Assembly: GCA_947570515.1 (NCBI GenBank)
Contig: CANOUM010000037.1
Span: forward strand, 1-11,938
Direction: 5' to 3'
DNA: 11,938 nt
From: an uncultured Clostridia bacterium
GTDB taxonomy: Bacteria > Bacillota > Clostridia > Lachnospirales > Bianqueaceae
Shown here: piece after piece, positions 5,284 to 11,938 of the stretch
Layout: each line of letters starts with the position of its first letter
Position numbering within the stretch: position 1 is the stretch's first letter
The notes under the pieces: generated by a model
Told to the model about the DNA's origin: nothing
The model's database searches: none
The model's input: only the letters and a program-made list of their open reading frames with translations
Position numbers and translations under genes: made by a program

Positions 5284-6611
5284 AGCTTTGGGGAGGACGG
5301 TTTCGTCAGCAGGAAAATCAAATGATGGAGGATTTCAATTCTTCTTTTCCATTTGATTATCGGTTATATGAACAGGATTTGACGGGCAGCATTGCCCATG
5401 TGCTGATGCTGGGAAAGCAGCAGATTATAAGCCGGGAGGAAACAGAGGCGATTATGCAGGGGCTTACCGGCATTCTGGAGGATATCGGTGAGGGCAAATT
5501 GGAGCTGTCCGGCAAAGCGGAAGATGCTGAGGATATTCATACTTTTGTAGAGGCTGAGCTGATCCGCCGGATTGGGGAAGTAGGCAAAAAGCTGCACACC
5601 GGCCGCAGCCGCAACGATCAGGTAGCGCTGGATATGCGCATGTATGCGCGTGATCAGGCAGAAATCTTGGTTGATAAGGTGCAGATGATGATTGATGCTT
5701 TGCACAAAAAGGGCAGCGAGCATCCCTGTTTAATGCCGGGCTATACGCATCTGCAGCGGGCGCAGGTGGTCACCTTTGCGTACCACATGGGCGCTTATGA
5801 GAATATGTTTGGGCGAGATAAAAAACGGCTTGAAAATGCACTGGAGCTTTTAAATGAAAATCCGCTGGGCTGCGCGGCACTGGCCGGGACGACCCATTCG
5901 ATCGATCGCTGGCAGACAACGCAGACGCTGTCCTTTGCCAAACCAGTTGATAATTTTCTGGACGGCGTGAGTGACCGCGATTATCTGCTGGAGCTCATGA
6001 GCGATATGTCCATCATCATGGTGCATCTGAGCCGGTTGTGCGAGGAGCTGATCCTATGGAGCAGTCAGGAATTTCGGTTTATTGATATTGACGATGCCTA
6101 TGCCACCGGATCGAGCATCATGCCTCAGAAAAAGAATCCGGATGCCTGTGAGCTTGTGCGTGGCAAAAGCGGCCGCGTATTTGGAGATCTCATGGGGCTT
6201 TTAACAGTGATGAAAGGGCTTCCGCTTGCGTATAATAAAGATATGCAGGAGGATAAACAGGCATTTTTCGATGCACTGGATACGGTAGCGGCCTGTCTTG
6301 ATATTATGAATGGCGTCGTTTCCACCCTCAAGGTAAGGGAAGAGGTTATGCAGGAAAGCGTTAAAAAAGGATTTTTGAATGCTACAGAAGTAGCCGATTA
6401 TCTGGTATCTAAAGGTGTGGCTTTCCGGGATGCTCATGGTATTGTCGGACAGATCGTGATCGCTTGCGAAGATAAAGGCTGTGCAATTGAAGAACTGACT
6501 CTCGAAGAGCTGCGCGCCTTCCATCCTGCTTTTGAAGACGGTATTTACGACTATCTGGATTATCATCAAATTCTGCAAAAAGGAAATAAAAAGGAAATGA
6601 TCCATGAATAA
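5280..6611 (+). CDS. argH: Argininosuccinate lyase
   Basis: ArgH splits argininosuccinate into arginine and fumarate, the last step of arginine synthesis, as a cytoplasmic homotetramer. The 443-residue protein opens with KLWGGRF, the normal ArgH start. It has HTGRSRNDQ from His106, ALAGTTHSIDR in the middle conserved region, and the fumarase/aspartase-superfamily signature GSSIMPQKKNPD at 277-288, whose serine pair contains the catalytic base. The C-terminal ATEVADYLVSKG...FRDAH block is also present. Its length is slightly below the usual ~460 residues but nothing essential appears missing. No argG is seen beside it, so the arginine genes are dispersed. Its start overlaps the phosphoesterase stop by 4 nt and its end overlaps the next gene by 8 nt, implying one coupled transcript. 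Confidence 0.97.
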   Translation: MKLWGGRFRQQENQMMEDFNSSFPFDYRLYEQDLTGSIAHVLMLGKQQIISREETEAIMQGLTGILEDIGEGKLELSGKAEDAEDIHTFVEAELIRRIGEVGKKLHTGRSRNDQVALDMRMYARDQAEILVDKVQMMIDALHKKGSEHPCLMPGYTHLQRAQVVTFAYHMGAYENMFGRDKKRLENALELLNENPLGCAALAGTTHSIDRWQTTQTLSFAKPVDNFLDGVSDRDYLLELMSDMSIIMVHLSRLCEELILWSSQEFRFIDIDDAYATGSSIMPQKKNPDACELVRGKSGRVFGDLMGLLTVMKGLPLAYNKDMQEDKQAFFDALDTVAACLDIMNGVVSTLKVREEVMQESVKKGFLNATEVADYLVSKGVAFRDAHGIVGQIVIACEDKGCAIEELTLEELRAFHPAFEDGIYDYLDYHQILQKGNKKEMIHE

Positions 6612-7359
6612 GAAACCCATTATCGCCGTTACCGGTGATTATAATATGCAGACGAATCAGTATTATCTGAAACAGGAGTATCTGCATGCCATCTGGCTGG
6701 CCGGCGGCATCCCGCTAACGGTCTATCCCAAGACTGCGCTGCCGCAGGAGTGGAGCGGCGCAGCCGCAAAATGGATGCAACAATATGAAATAGAAGAAGA
6801 GCTTCTGCAGCAGATAGATGGCATTCTGTTTACAGGAGGCGTTGATATAGACCCCGTTTTTTATGGAGAAGCCATGCGGCAGGAAAACGGTGAGATCTGT
6901 CCATTTCGTGATGTGTTTGAAATCAAGCTTTGCCGAGAGGCAATACGGAGAAATATTCCGGCCTTTGGCATCTGCCGCGGCGTACAGGTCATGGCTGTGG
7001 CAGCGGGAGCTAAGCTTTATCAGGAGATTCAAAATGAGATCACTGGCTATCAGCACCAGCAAAAAGCAGTGACCTGGTATCCGACGCATGAGATCCGTAC
7101 AAAGGAAGGCAGCCGGCTGCGCTCTATTTTGGGCGCTGGCGCACGGGTAAACAGCTTTCATCATCAGGCGGTAGCCAGAAGTGAGAGCTATCCTTTTCAG
7201 ATTACGGCAGAGTCGCCTGACGGGATCATAGAAGGCATTGAGAAGCCTGAGCTTACATATTTTGTAGGCGTGCAGTGGCATCCTGAAAGGATGATGCAGG
7301 ATCCGCTGCAGAGGGCGTTGTTTGAACGTTTTGTGAGATGTGCGGGAGGAGAGGGCTGA
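6604..7359 (+). CDS. Gamma-glutamyl-gamma-aminobutyrate hydrolase family protein (peptidase C26, PuuD-like)
   Basis: The 251-residue protein is a class-I glutamine amidotransferase-fold hydrolase. Members cut gamma-glutamyl bonds, for example in gamma-glutamyl-GABA during putrescine breakdown. The nucleophile is Cys124 in FGICRGVQ. His226 and Glu228 in QWHPE complete the triad. FTGGVDIDPVFYGE is the oxyanion-side loop typical of the C26 family, and SFHHQAV precedes the substrate region. No other putrescine-pathway gene is visible nearby, so the exact gamma-glutamyl substrate is open. The start ATG lies inside the argH 3' end. Its TGA stop shares one base with the ATG of the next gene. Confidence 0.92.
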   Translation: MNKKPIIAVTGDYNMQTNQYYLKQEYLHAIWLAGGIPLTVYPKTALPQEWSGAAAKWMQQYEIEEELLQQIDGILFTGGVDIDPVFYGEAMRQENGEICPFRDVFEIKLCREAIRRNIPAFGICRGVQVMAVAAGAKLYQEIQNEITGYQHQQKAVTWYPTHEIRTKEGSRLRSILGAGARVNSFHHQAVARSESYPFQITAESPDGIIEGIEKPELTYFVGVQWHPERMMQDPLQRALFERFVRCAGGEG

Positions 7360-7571
7360 TGGATATTCGGCTGAATGATGTACTGCAGCTGAAAAAGGAG
7401 CACCCCTGCGGCAGCAAGCAGTGGCTGGTGCTGCGGACGGGGATTGATTTTCGCATGCGCTGCATGGGCTGCGGACATGAGGTGATGCTGCCGCGGGAAA
7501 AGCTGGAGAAGCGTGTGCGCAGGATTCTGCGGGAAGGCAGTGAGATCAATCCGAATGTAGGAAAGAATTAA
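7359..7571 (+). CDS. DUF951 family protein
   Basis: This 70-residue protein matches the DUF951 family (Bacillus YyzM-like): MDIRLNDVLQLKKEHPCGS, then LRTGIDFRMRCMGCGHEVMLPR. Cys17, Cys35, Cys38 and His40 could bind a metal. The beta-rich small fold suggests a nucleic-acid-binding role, which is inference only. The ATG at 7359 is preferred over an in-frame ATG at 7338, because a GGGAGGAGAGG site lies just upstream of 7359 and family members begin with MDI/MDIK. It overlaps the upstream stop in a TGATG arrangement. In other Firmicutes this family also lies near ychF and the rplI-dnaB region, which fits the neighbours here. Confidence 0.88.
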   Translation: MDIRLNDVLQLKKEHPCGSKQWLVLRTGIDFRMRCMGCGHEVMLPREKLEKRVRRILREGSEINPNVGKN

Positions 7572-7576
7572 CAGCT

Positions 7577-7605
7577 TTGTAATGGTTTTGCAGTAATTGT
7601 ATGAT
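7577..7605 (+). promoter_or_regulatory. Promoter of gdpP-rplI-dnaB
   Basis: TTGTAA (7577-7582), 17 bp, TATGAT (7600-7605). The predicted transcript start near 7612 coincides with the first base of the leader stem described next. No terminator is visible between the DUF951 stop and this promoter, so readthrough from the upstream operon is possible. Confidence 0.72.
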
Positions 7606-7611
7606 ACAATA

Positions 7612-7681
7612 AGCGCAGCTAGATGTATTTCGGCTAATCAAGCGAATGTGCTGCGCTCCAAGTTTGCCTTTGGCAAACTTG
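7612..7681 (+). promoter_or_regulatory. Structured 5' leader of gdpP
   Basis: The ~108-nt leader contains two stems. AGCGCAGC (7612-7619) pairs with GCTGCGCT (7650-7657) and encloses a 30-nt loop with an inner TTCG/CGAA pairing. CAAGTTTGCC (7659-7668) pairs with GGCAAACTTG (7672-7681), giving 10 bp around a TTT loop. The second stem is followed by CAATGTCTC rather than a T run, so it is not a standard terminator. The ribosome binding site lies ~26 nt further on. It does not match the ydaO c-di-AMP riboswitch core. A protein-binding or RNA-stabilising role is possible. Confidence 0.6.
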
Positions 7682-7719
7682 CAATGTCTCTATGAATCAA
7701 TAAAAAAGGAGGGTCACGA

Positions 7720-9744
7720 GTGGATAAAAAGACAGATATTGGATTTAAGATTTATACCGTATTGCTCTATATTGTGATGGCCGTTTTGGCTGTGAATGTG
7801 GTGCTGAATTTCGTGTATAATACACCGGCAAATACGGTTTTTGCAGCCGTGGTCTTCTTGATGATTTCGGGCATAGCGCTTTATGTAAACCGGGTGCTGA
7901 AACAAACGATTCGTGAGCGGGTGCTGAGCAATGCGGTGGATTTGGGAAATGAGTATCAGCAGTACATGAACCAGTGGGAGTATCCATACGCGCTTTTTAG
8001 CGCTACGCTGCGGCTAGTCTGGTACAATGAAGCGTTTCGCAAACTGGTAAAATATGAGGACTGCATTGGCAAGACCATTGAAGAACTGCAAATTGACTGG
8101 GGCAGTGAAAAGCCGGATTGGGATCCGCTGAGCAAAATGATCGAGCTGGACGGACATTTCTTTAAAGCGGTGATGAGCCAGATCCGCCTGCGTGATAAAG
8201 GATCTGAGCAGCTGGATCTGAAGAATTATACAGAAGTGTATAGTTTGAGTCTGCAGGATGTGACCAGAGAGATGCAGCTGGAAAAGGAAAATTTGGATCA
8301 GCAGACAGTTGTTGCACTGATTTATGTGGATAATTATGATCAGATTTTTAATAGCATGGAAGAAAACAGGCGGCCGCTTTTGGAGGCGATGCTGTTCAGG
8401 CGCCTCAGTGATTTTTCTACAGAGGTCAGCGGTATTTTGACGAAGTTAGAGCGAGATCGGTTTTATGTTATTTTTCCTCATAAAAATCTGGAGAAGCTCT
8501 ATCAAAATCAGTTTAAAGTGTTGGAAGAGGTTAAAAGACTGAGTATCGGCAATAAATTTCCGCCGACGCTGAGTATTGGCGTGGGAGAGGATAAAGAGCT
8601 TGCGACTGCCAGAAAATATGCGCGATCTTCGGTGGATTTGGCCATGGGACGCGGCGGTGATCAGGCTGTGGTGAAAAATAAGGATACACAGCACTTTTTC
8701 GGCGGCATGACGACTACAACGGAAAATAATACAAGGGTGAGAGCAAGGCTGATCGGATATGCGCTCAAGGAACTGATTTCAGCGAGCGATCGGGTACTCA
8801 TCATGGGGCATGCCAATCCGGACCTGGATAGCTTTGGCGCGGCGCTGGGATTGTACCGGGCGTGTTTTGAGCTGAAAAAACCTGTGCATATTGTCATGAG
8901 CCGAGAAAAGCATGCGGCAGTTGATTATATTTATCGGCGTATCGATGAGGATAGGGATTATATGAATGTTCTGATCGATAAGGAACAAGCTGAGGAATAT
9001 CTGGGAGCCAATACACTGCTGATTTTGGTGGATGTAAACCGCAAGGTCATTGTGCAGTTCCCGGAGCTGGTGGATCAGGCAAAGAATATTGCCGTGATCG
9101 ATCATCATCGTACAAGTGCGGATAGTGTGGAGGGCGTTGGGGTCTCCTATGTGGAGCCCTTTGCTTCTTCGGCCAGTGAGATGGTAACAGAACTGCTGCA
9201 ATATATGGTTGAGAATCTTTCGCTGCGCTCGATAGAGGCCGATGGTCTGTTTGCAGGAATTGCTCTCGATACCAAGAACTTTACGGTTAAAACAGGTGTG
9301 CGAACCTTTGAAGCAGCGGCCTTTTTGAGAAGAAAAGGCGCTGATAGTGTGCGTGTTAGAAAAATGTTTAAAAATGATATGGGGGATTACAAGGCAAAGG
9401 CGCAGGTAATCAGCAATGCGCAGATTCTGAGCAATAAGATGGCGCTGGCCAGCTGGAGCAGCGAGCTGCCGAATGCGACGACAGTTGCGGCGCAGGCAGC
9501 GGATGAGCTTTTGGACATTCATGGCATTCATGCTTCTTTTGTGCTGACAGAGATGGATCATCAGCAGGTGAATATCAGTGCCAGGTCGCTGGGAGAAATT
9601 AATGTGCAGCTTATCATGGAAGAGCTGGGGGGCGGCGGTCATCTGACGATGGCAGGCGCACAGCTAAAAGATGTAAGCCTAGAGGAGGCGCAAAAGAAGC
9701 TGGAGGAAGCCATTGAGGCTGTGACGGCGAGAAAGCCTAAATAA
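7720..9744 (+). CDS. gdpP: Cyclic-di-AMP phosphodiesterase GdpP (DHH-DHHA1)
   Basis: GdpP hydrolyses c-di-AMP to pApA, controlling potassium and osmotic balance, cell-wall stress and beta-lactam tolerance. The 674-residue protein has two N-terminal membrane helices (about 9-31 and 38-59), a PAS-like segment (about 75-150), a degenerate GGDEF domain (about 170-315, with SIGVGEDKE and SSVDLAMGRGGDQ, no intact GGDEF motif), then the DHH domain. The DHH motifs are GHANPDLDS (about 362-370), LVDVNRK and IDHHR (from about 460), followed by DHHA1 with GGGGHLTMAGAQ (about 637-648). All metal-binding motifs look intact. The start is GTG 7720, supported by AGGAGGG 6 nt upstream. The gdpP-rplI-dnaB order is conserved in Firmicutes. 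A structured leader precedes it. Confidence 0.95.
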   Translation: MDKKTDIGFKIYTVLLYIVMAVLAVNVVLNFVYNTPANTVFAAVVFLMISGIALYVNRVLKQTIRERVLSNAVDLGNEYQQYMNQWEYPYALFSATLRLVWYNEAFRKLVKYEDCIGKTIEELQIDWGSEKPDWDPLSKMIELDGHFFKAVMSQIRLRDKGSEQLDLKNYTEVYSLSLQDVTREMQLEKENLDQQTVVALIYVDNYDQIFNSMEENRRPLLEAMLFRRLSDFSTEVSGILTKLERDRFYVIFPHKNLEKLYQNQFKVLEEVKRLSIGNKFPPTLSIGVGEDKELATARKYARSSVDLAMGRGGDQAVVKNKDTQHFFGGMTTTTENNTRVRARLIGYALKELISASDRVLIMGHANPDLDSFGAALGLYRACFELKKPVHIVMSREKHAAVDYIYRRIDEDRDYMNVLIDKEQAEEYLGANTLLILVDVNRKVIVQFPELVDQAKNIAVIDHHRTSADSVEGVGVSYVEPFASSASEMVTELLQYMVENLSLRSIEADGLFAGIALDTKNFTVKTGVRTFEAAAFLRRKGADSVRVRKMFKNDMGDYKAKAQVISNAQILSNKMALASWSSELPNATTVAAQAADELLDIHGIHASFVLTEMDHQQVNISARSLGEINVQLIMEELGGGGHLTMAGAQLKDVSLEEAQKKLEEAIEAVTARKPK

Positions 9745-9766
9745 AATAGAGAAACGGAGGATCATC

Positions 9767-10216
9767 ATGAAAATACTTTTGACAGAGGATGTAAAGAAGC
9801 TGGGAAAAAAAGGTGAAATCGTTGATGTGAGCGACGGATATGCCAAAAATTTTATTTTGCCGAAAAAGCTGGGGATTGAAGCTAATAAGGCAGTGATGAA
9901 TGAATGGCAGGTCAAGAAAGGCAGCGAGGAGAACCGCAAACGCAAGGAAGAAGAAGAAGCAAAAGCTCTGGCAAAGGAGCTGACAGGCAAGAAAGTGGTG
10001 ATCCGTACAAAGGCCGGAGATGGAGGCCGTTTGTTTGGGTCTATCACGAGTAAGGATGTTGCCGATGCCGCAGAAAAGCAGCTGGGGCTGAAGGTGGATA
10101 AGAAAAAAATTCAGATACCGAGTACAATCAAGGGTGTGGGTGAATATACCGTAACAATTAAGCTGCATGCAAAGGCGGCGGCAGAGATTTGTTTAAAGGT
10201 GGAGAATGATGGCTGA
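9767..10216 (+). CDS. rplI: Large ribosomal subunit protein bL9
   Basis: bL9 binds 23S rRNA near the base of the L1 stalk and helps keep the reading frame. The 149-residue product has the N-terminal rRNA-binding domain with LTEDVKKLGKKGEIVDVSDGY followed by ARNF-like AKNFILPKKLG, a long charged linker helix (about 45-75) and the C-terminal domain containing GRLFGSIT. Length and layout are normal. GGAGG lies 8 nt before the ATG, and only 22 nt separate it from gdpP, so they should be cotranscribed. Its end overlaps the dnaB start by 8-11 nt. Confidence 0.97.
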   Translation: MKILLTEDVKKLGKKGEIVDVSDGYAKNFILPKKLGIEANKAVMNEWQVKKGSEENRKRKEEEEAKALAKELTGKKVVIRTKAGDGGRLFGSITSKDVADAAEKQLGLKVDKKKIQIPSTIKGVGEYTVTIKLHAKAAAEICLKVENDG

Positions 10217-11552
10217 CGAAAAGCTGGTTCCCCGGATTCCGCCGCACAGCGAGGAAGCAGAGCAGTCGGTACTGGGATCAGTTCTGATTGATCATGAAGC
10301 TGTGAATGTGGCTGCTGAGAATTTGAAAGCTGAGGATTTTTATAATCTGCGTCATAAAGAGATCTTTGAGGCAGTGCTGGATCTGTATCAGGAGGGGCGT
10401 GCAGTTGATCTGGTGACGCTTAAAAGTCAGCTGGAACGCAGAGGCAAGCTGGAAGCTGCCGGTGATATGAAATATCTGAGCCAGATTGCAGCAGCAGTGC
10501 CTAATTCGGTACATATTCGGCAATATGTGAAGATTGTAAAGGATAAAGCGCTTTACCGTAAATTTATTCAGCTTGGAAATCAAGTGCTGGCTGAGAGCTT
10601 TAGTACGGAAACACCGATTGAACAGCTTTCCGAACAGGTAGAAAAAGAAGTTTTCGGCATTTTACAAAATCGCGGCAGCGATGACTTTTCGCATATTAAA
10701 GACGTTTTGATAGAGTCTTTTGATGAGATTGAAAAGATCGCGCAAAACGGGGGCGAAGTAGCAGGGATCTCGACGGGATTCATTGATCTGGATCAAAAAA
10801 CGGCAGGGCTGCATCCTTCAGATTTGGTGCTCATTGGGGCAAGACCTTCTATGGGAAAATCGGCGCTGGGCGTGAACCTGATTCAAAATGCCGCGGTGCG
10901 AGGCGGAAAAACCTGCGCGATTTTTAGTCTGGAGATGTCGAAGCAGCAGGTCGTCAATCGAATGCTGGCCTGTGAAGCCGGCGTTGATATGGAGCATTTG
11001 CGCTCAGGTACGATGACGGATCAGGACTGGGAGCGGCTGGTGGAAGCATTAGGGCCGCTTTCGGAAGCACAGGTATATCTGGATGATAAGGGAGGCATTA
11101 CGCTGGCAGAACTTCGGTCAAAATGCCGCAAGCTGAAAATTGAGCATGGACTGGATCTGATCATGATTGATTATTTGCAGCTTATGAGCGGCAGCGGCCG
11201 GAGCGGAGATAATCGGCAGCAAGAAATTTCGGAAATTTCACGTGGGCTCAAGACGCTTGCGCGTGAACTGCAGATTCCGGTGATTGCGTTATCCCAGCTT
11301 TCCCGTGCACTGGAGGCGCGTGCAGATCATCGTCCGATGATGTCAGACCTTCGTGAATCCGGCGCCATTGAGCAGGATGCGGATGTGGTGATGTTTATTT
11401 ATCGAGATGAGTATTATCATCCGGATTCGGAAGATAAAAATATTGCCGAGATCATCATTGCGAAACAGCGAAACGGCCCGGTGGGCACGGTGAAGCTGCG
11501 CTATGACGGGCAGTATACCCGGTTTTCAAATTTGATGCATACACCAATTTAA
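10206..11552 (+). CDS. dnaB: Replicative DNA helicase DnaB (DnaC of Bacillus)
   Basis: This is the hexameric 5'-3' replicative helicase. The 448-residue protein has the N-terminal DnaB domain (PPHSEEAEQSVLGS... from about residue 12), then the RecA-like C-terminal domain. Walker A is GARPSMGKS at 211-219 with Lys218, the catalytic glutamate is in FSLEMS, Walker B is IMIDYLQLM with Asp322, and ALSQLSRALE and DLRESGAIEQDADVV follow. No intein interrupts these motifs. ATG 10206 and ATG 10209 are adjacent; the AAAGGTGGAG site is better spaced for 10209 (MADEKL), so the true protein may be one residue shorter. It ends the gdpP-rplI-dnaB unit and is followed by a strong terminator. Confidence 0.97.
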   Translation: MMADEKLVPRIPPHSEEAEQSVLGSVLIDHEAVNVAAENLKAEDFYNLRHKEIFEAVLDLYQEGRAVDLVTLKSQLERRGKLEAAGDMKYLSQIAAAVPNSVHIRQYVKIVKDKALYRKFIQLGNQVLAESFSTETPIEQLSEQVEKEVFGILQNRGSDDFSHIKDVLIESFDEIEKIAQNGGEVAGISTGFIDLDQKTAGLHPSDLVLIGARPSMGKSALGVNLIQNAAVRGGKTCAIFSLEMSKQQVVNRMLACEAGVDMEHLRSGTMTDQDWERLVEALGPLSEAQVYLDDKGGITLAELRSKCRKLKIEHGLDLIMIDYLQLMSGSGRSGDNRQQEISEISRGLKTLARELQIPVIALSQLSRALEARADHRPMMSDLRESGAIEQDADVVMFIYRDEYYHPDSEDKNIAEIIIAKQRNGPVGTVKLRYDGQYTRFSNLMHTPI

Positions 11553-11560
11553 AAATAAAA

Positions 11561-11592
11561 AAATAAAGCCGCTTATACAAGCGGCTTTATTT
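11561..11592. terminator. Bidirectional intrinsic terminator between dnaB and ferredoxin gene
   Basis: Perfect 14-bp arms (11561-11574 and 11579-11592) surround a 4-nt ATAC loop. The GC core (AAAGCCGCTT/AAGCGGCTTT) is flanked by A-rich sequence on the left and T-rich sequence on the right, so it works on both strands. It lies 8 bp past the dnaB stop and 11 bp past the end of the convergent ferredoxin gene. Confidence 0.93.
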
Positions 11593-11603
11593 ATATTTAC
11601 ATC

Positions 11604-11777
11604 TTATTCCTGAGGCTGAGGAGCTCCTACAGGACAGGTTCCTGCACAAGCGCCACATTCGATACAGGTATCGGGATCGATAACGAATTTGTCATCGCCT
11701 TCTTTGATAGCCTCTACAGGACATGCAGCAGCACAAGCGCCGCAGCTAATGCAATCGTCATTAATTACGTATGCCAT
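11604..11777 (-). CDS. 2[4Fe-4S] ferredoxin (clostridial type)
   Basis: This 57-residue gene reads leftward from ATG 11777-11775 to TAA 11606-11604. It encodes MAYVINDDCISCGACAAACP followed by an acidic linker and a second cluster motif. The cysteines are 9, 12, 15, 19 and 38, 41, 44, 48, two CxxCxxCxxxCP sets that bind two [4Fe-4S] clusters. The protein is acidic and of the usual length for a soluble low-potential electron carrier of anaerobes; partners may be pyruvate:ferredoxin oxidoreductase or hydrogenase, and a role in feeding electrons to the activase system is possible but not shown. GGAGG lies 8 nt upstream. It is monocistronic, with its own promoter and the shared terminator. Confidence 0.96.
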   Translation of the reverse strand: MAYVINDDCISCGACAAACPVEAIKEGDDKFVIDPDTCIECGACAGTCPVGAPQPQE

Positions 11778-11827
11778 GATAAATACCTCCGTTAAATTAT
11801 GTGATTATTGTCACGCAGTACATTGGT

Positions 11828-11856
11828 ATCATACAACAAAATACCTAAATGCGCAA
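11828..11856 (-). promoter_or_regulatory. Promoter of the ferredoxin gene
   Basis: On the minus strand TTGCGC (11856-11851), 17 bp, TATGAT (11833-11828). It leaves a leader of about 45 nt before the ferredoxin ATG. The window continues for ~80 bases beyond it with no recognisable gene. Confidence 0.68.
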
Positions 11857-11938
11857 GTGGCAATTTCTGAAAAATACTCGCTGTTGTAGGATTACAATAC
11901 ATGTGTTACAAGTGAATATAAAAAAGCAGAGAAGCTGT

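Noticed and set aside
6715..7281. Minus-strand 188-codon open frame
   Set aside because: It is antisense to the C26 hydrolase, whose catalytic residues are all present in the plus-strand frame.
7612..7681. ydaO-type c-di-AMP riboswitch or intrinsic attenuator
   Set aside because: The ydaO core sequence is absent and the 10-bp hairpin lacks a T tract, so only a generic structured leader is claimed.
8779..9642. Minus-strand 287-codon open frame
   Set aside because: It lies wholly antisense to the DHH/DHHA1 domains of gdpP, whose motifs are intact; its translation resembles no known family.
11880..11938. Possible plus-strand promoter with TTGTAG and TACAAG 17 bp apart
   Set aside because: Both hexamers match the consensus poorly and no gene start is visible before the window ends.

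Overview
The window looks like chromosomal DNA from an anaerobic low-to-mid GC Firmicute of the class Clostridia, plausibly near Lachnospiraceae. The basis is a Firmicute-type gdpP-rplI-dnaB cluster with a DUF951 gene just before it, a clostridial 2[4Fe-4S] ferredoxin, a set of 2-hydroxyacyl-CoA dehydratase activase-type genes, strong GGAGG ribosome binding sites, and an ssrA (tmRNA) gene with an ANNNENAYAFAA tag. The genus cannot be fixed from the sequence alone.

Left part, minus strand (1-1114): the 5' two thirds of a PLP enzyme of the D-cysteine desulfhydrase/ACC deaminase family runs off the left edge. Upstream of it lies a complete ssrA gene with its own strong promoter and an intrinsic terminator. 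From about 1115 to 1411 there is no gene. This stretch holds an unusual array of dyads (TGTAYGCAA, 8-9 bp gap, TTGCRTACA) repeating every ~54 bp between the divergent ssrA gene and the next operon.

Middle part, plus strand (1505-4358): three translationally coupled genes encode two DUF2229-type proteins (COG3580-like and COG3581-like) and an HgdC/BadF-type ATPase. Together they resemble a split form of the large fused 'acyl-CoA dehydratase activase' proteins. The ATPase gene is interrupted by an in-frame amber codon at 4155-4157, with clearly homologous sequence continuing in the same frame to 4358. A consensus promoter (4355-4383) then starts a second run of overlapping genes: a calcineurin-like phosphoesterase, argH (argininosuccinate lyase), a class-I glutamine amidotransferase-like hydrolase (peptidase C26), and a small DUF951 protein.

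Right part (7577-11856): a promoter and a structured leader precede gdpP (c-di-AMP phosphodiesterase), followed by rplI (ribosomal protein bL9) and dnaB (replicative helicase), a standard Firmicute cluster. A 14-bp bidirectional terminator separates dnaB from a convergent minus-strand ferredoxin gene with its own promoter. Nothing recognisable was seen in the last ~80 bases.

Most genes are housekeeping. The parts that deserve attention are the 54-bp-period dyad array, the amber-interrupted activase in the three-gene CoA-activase-type operon, and the folded gdpP leader.
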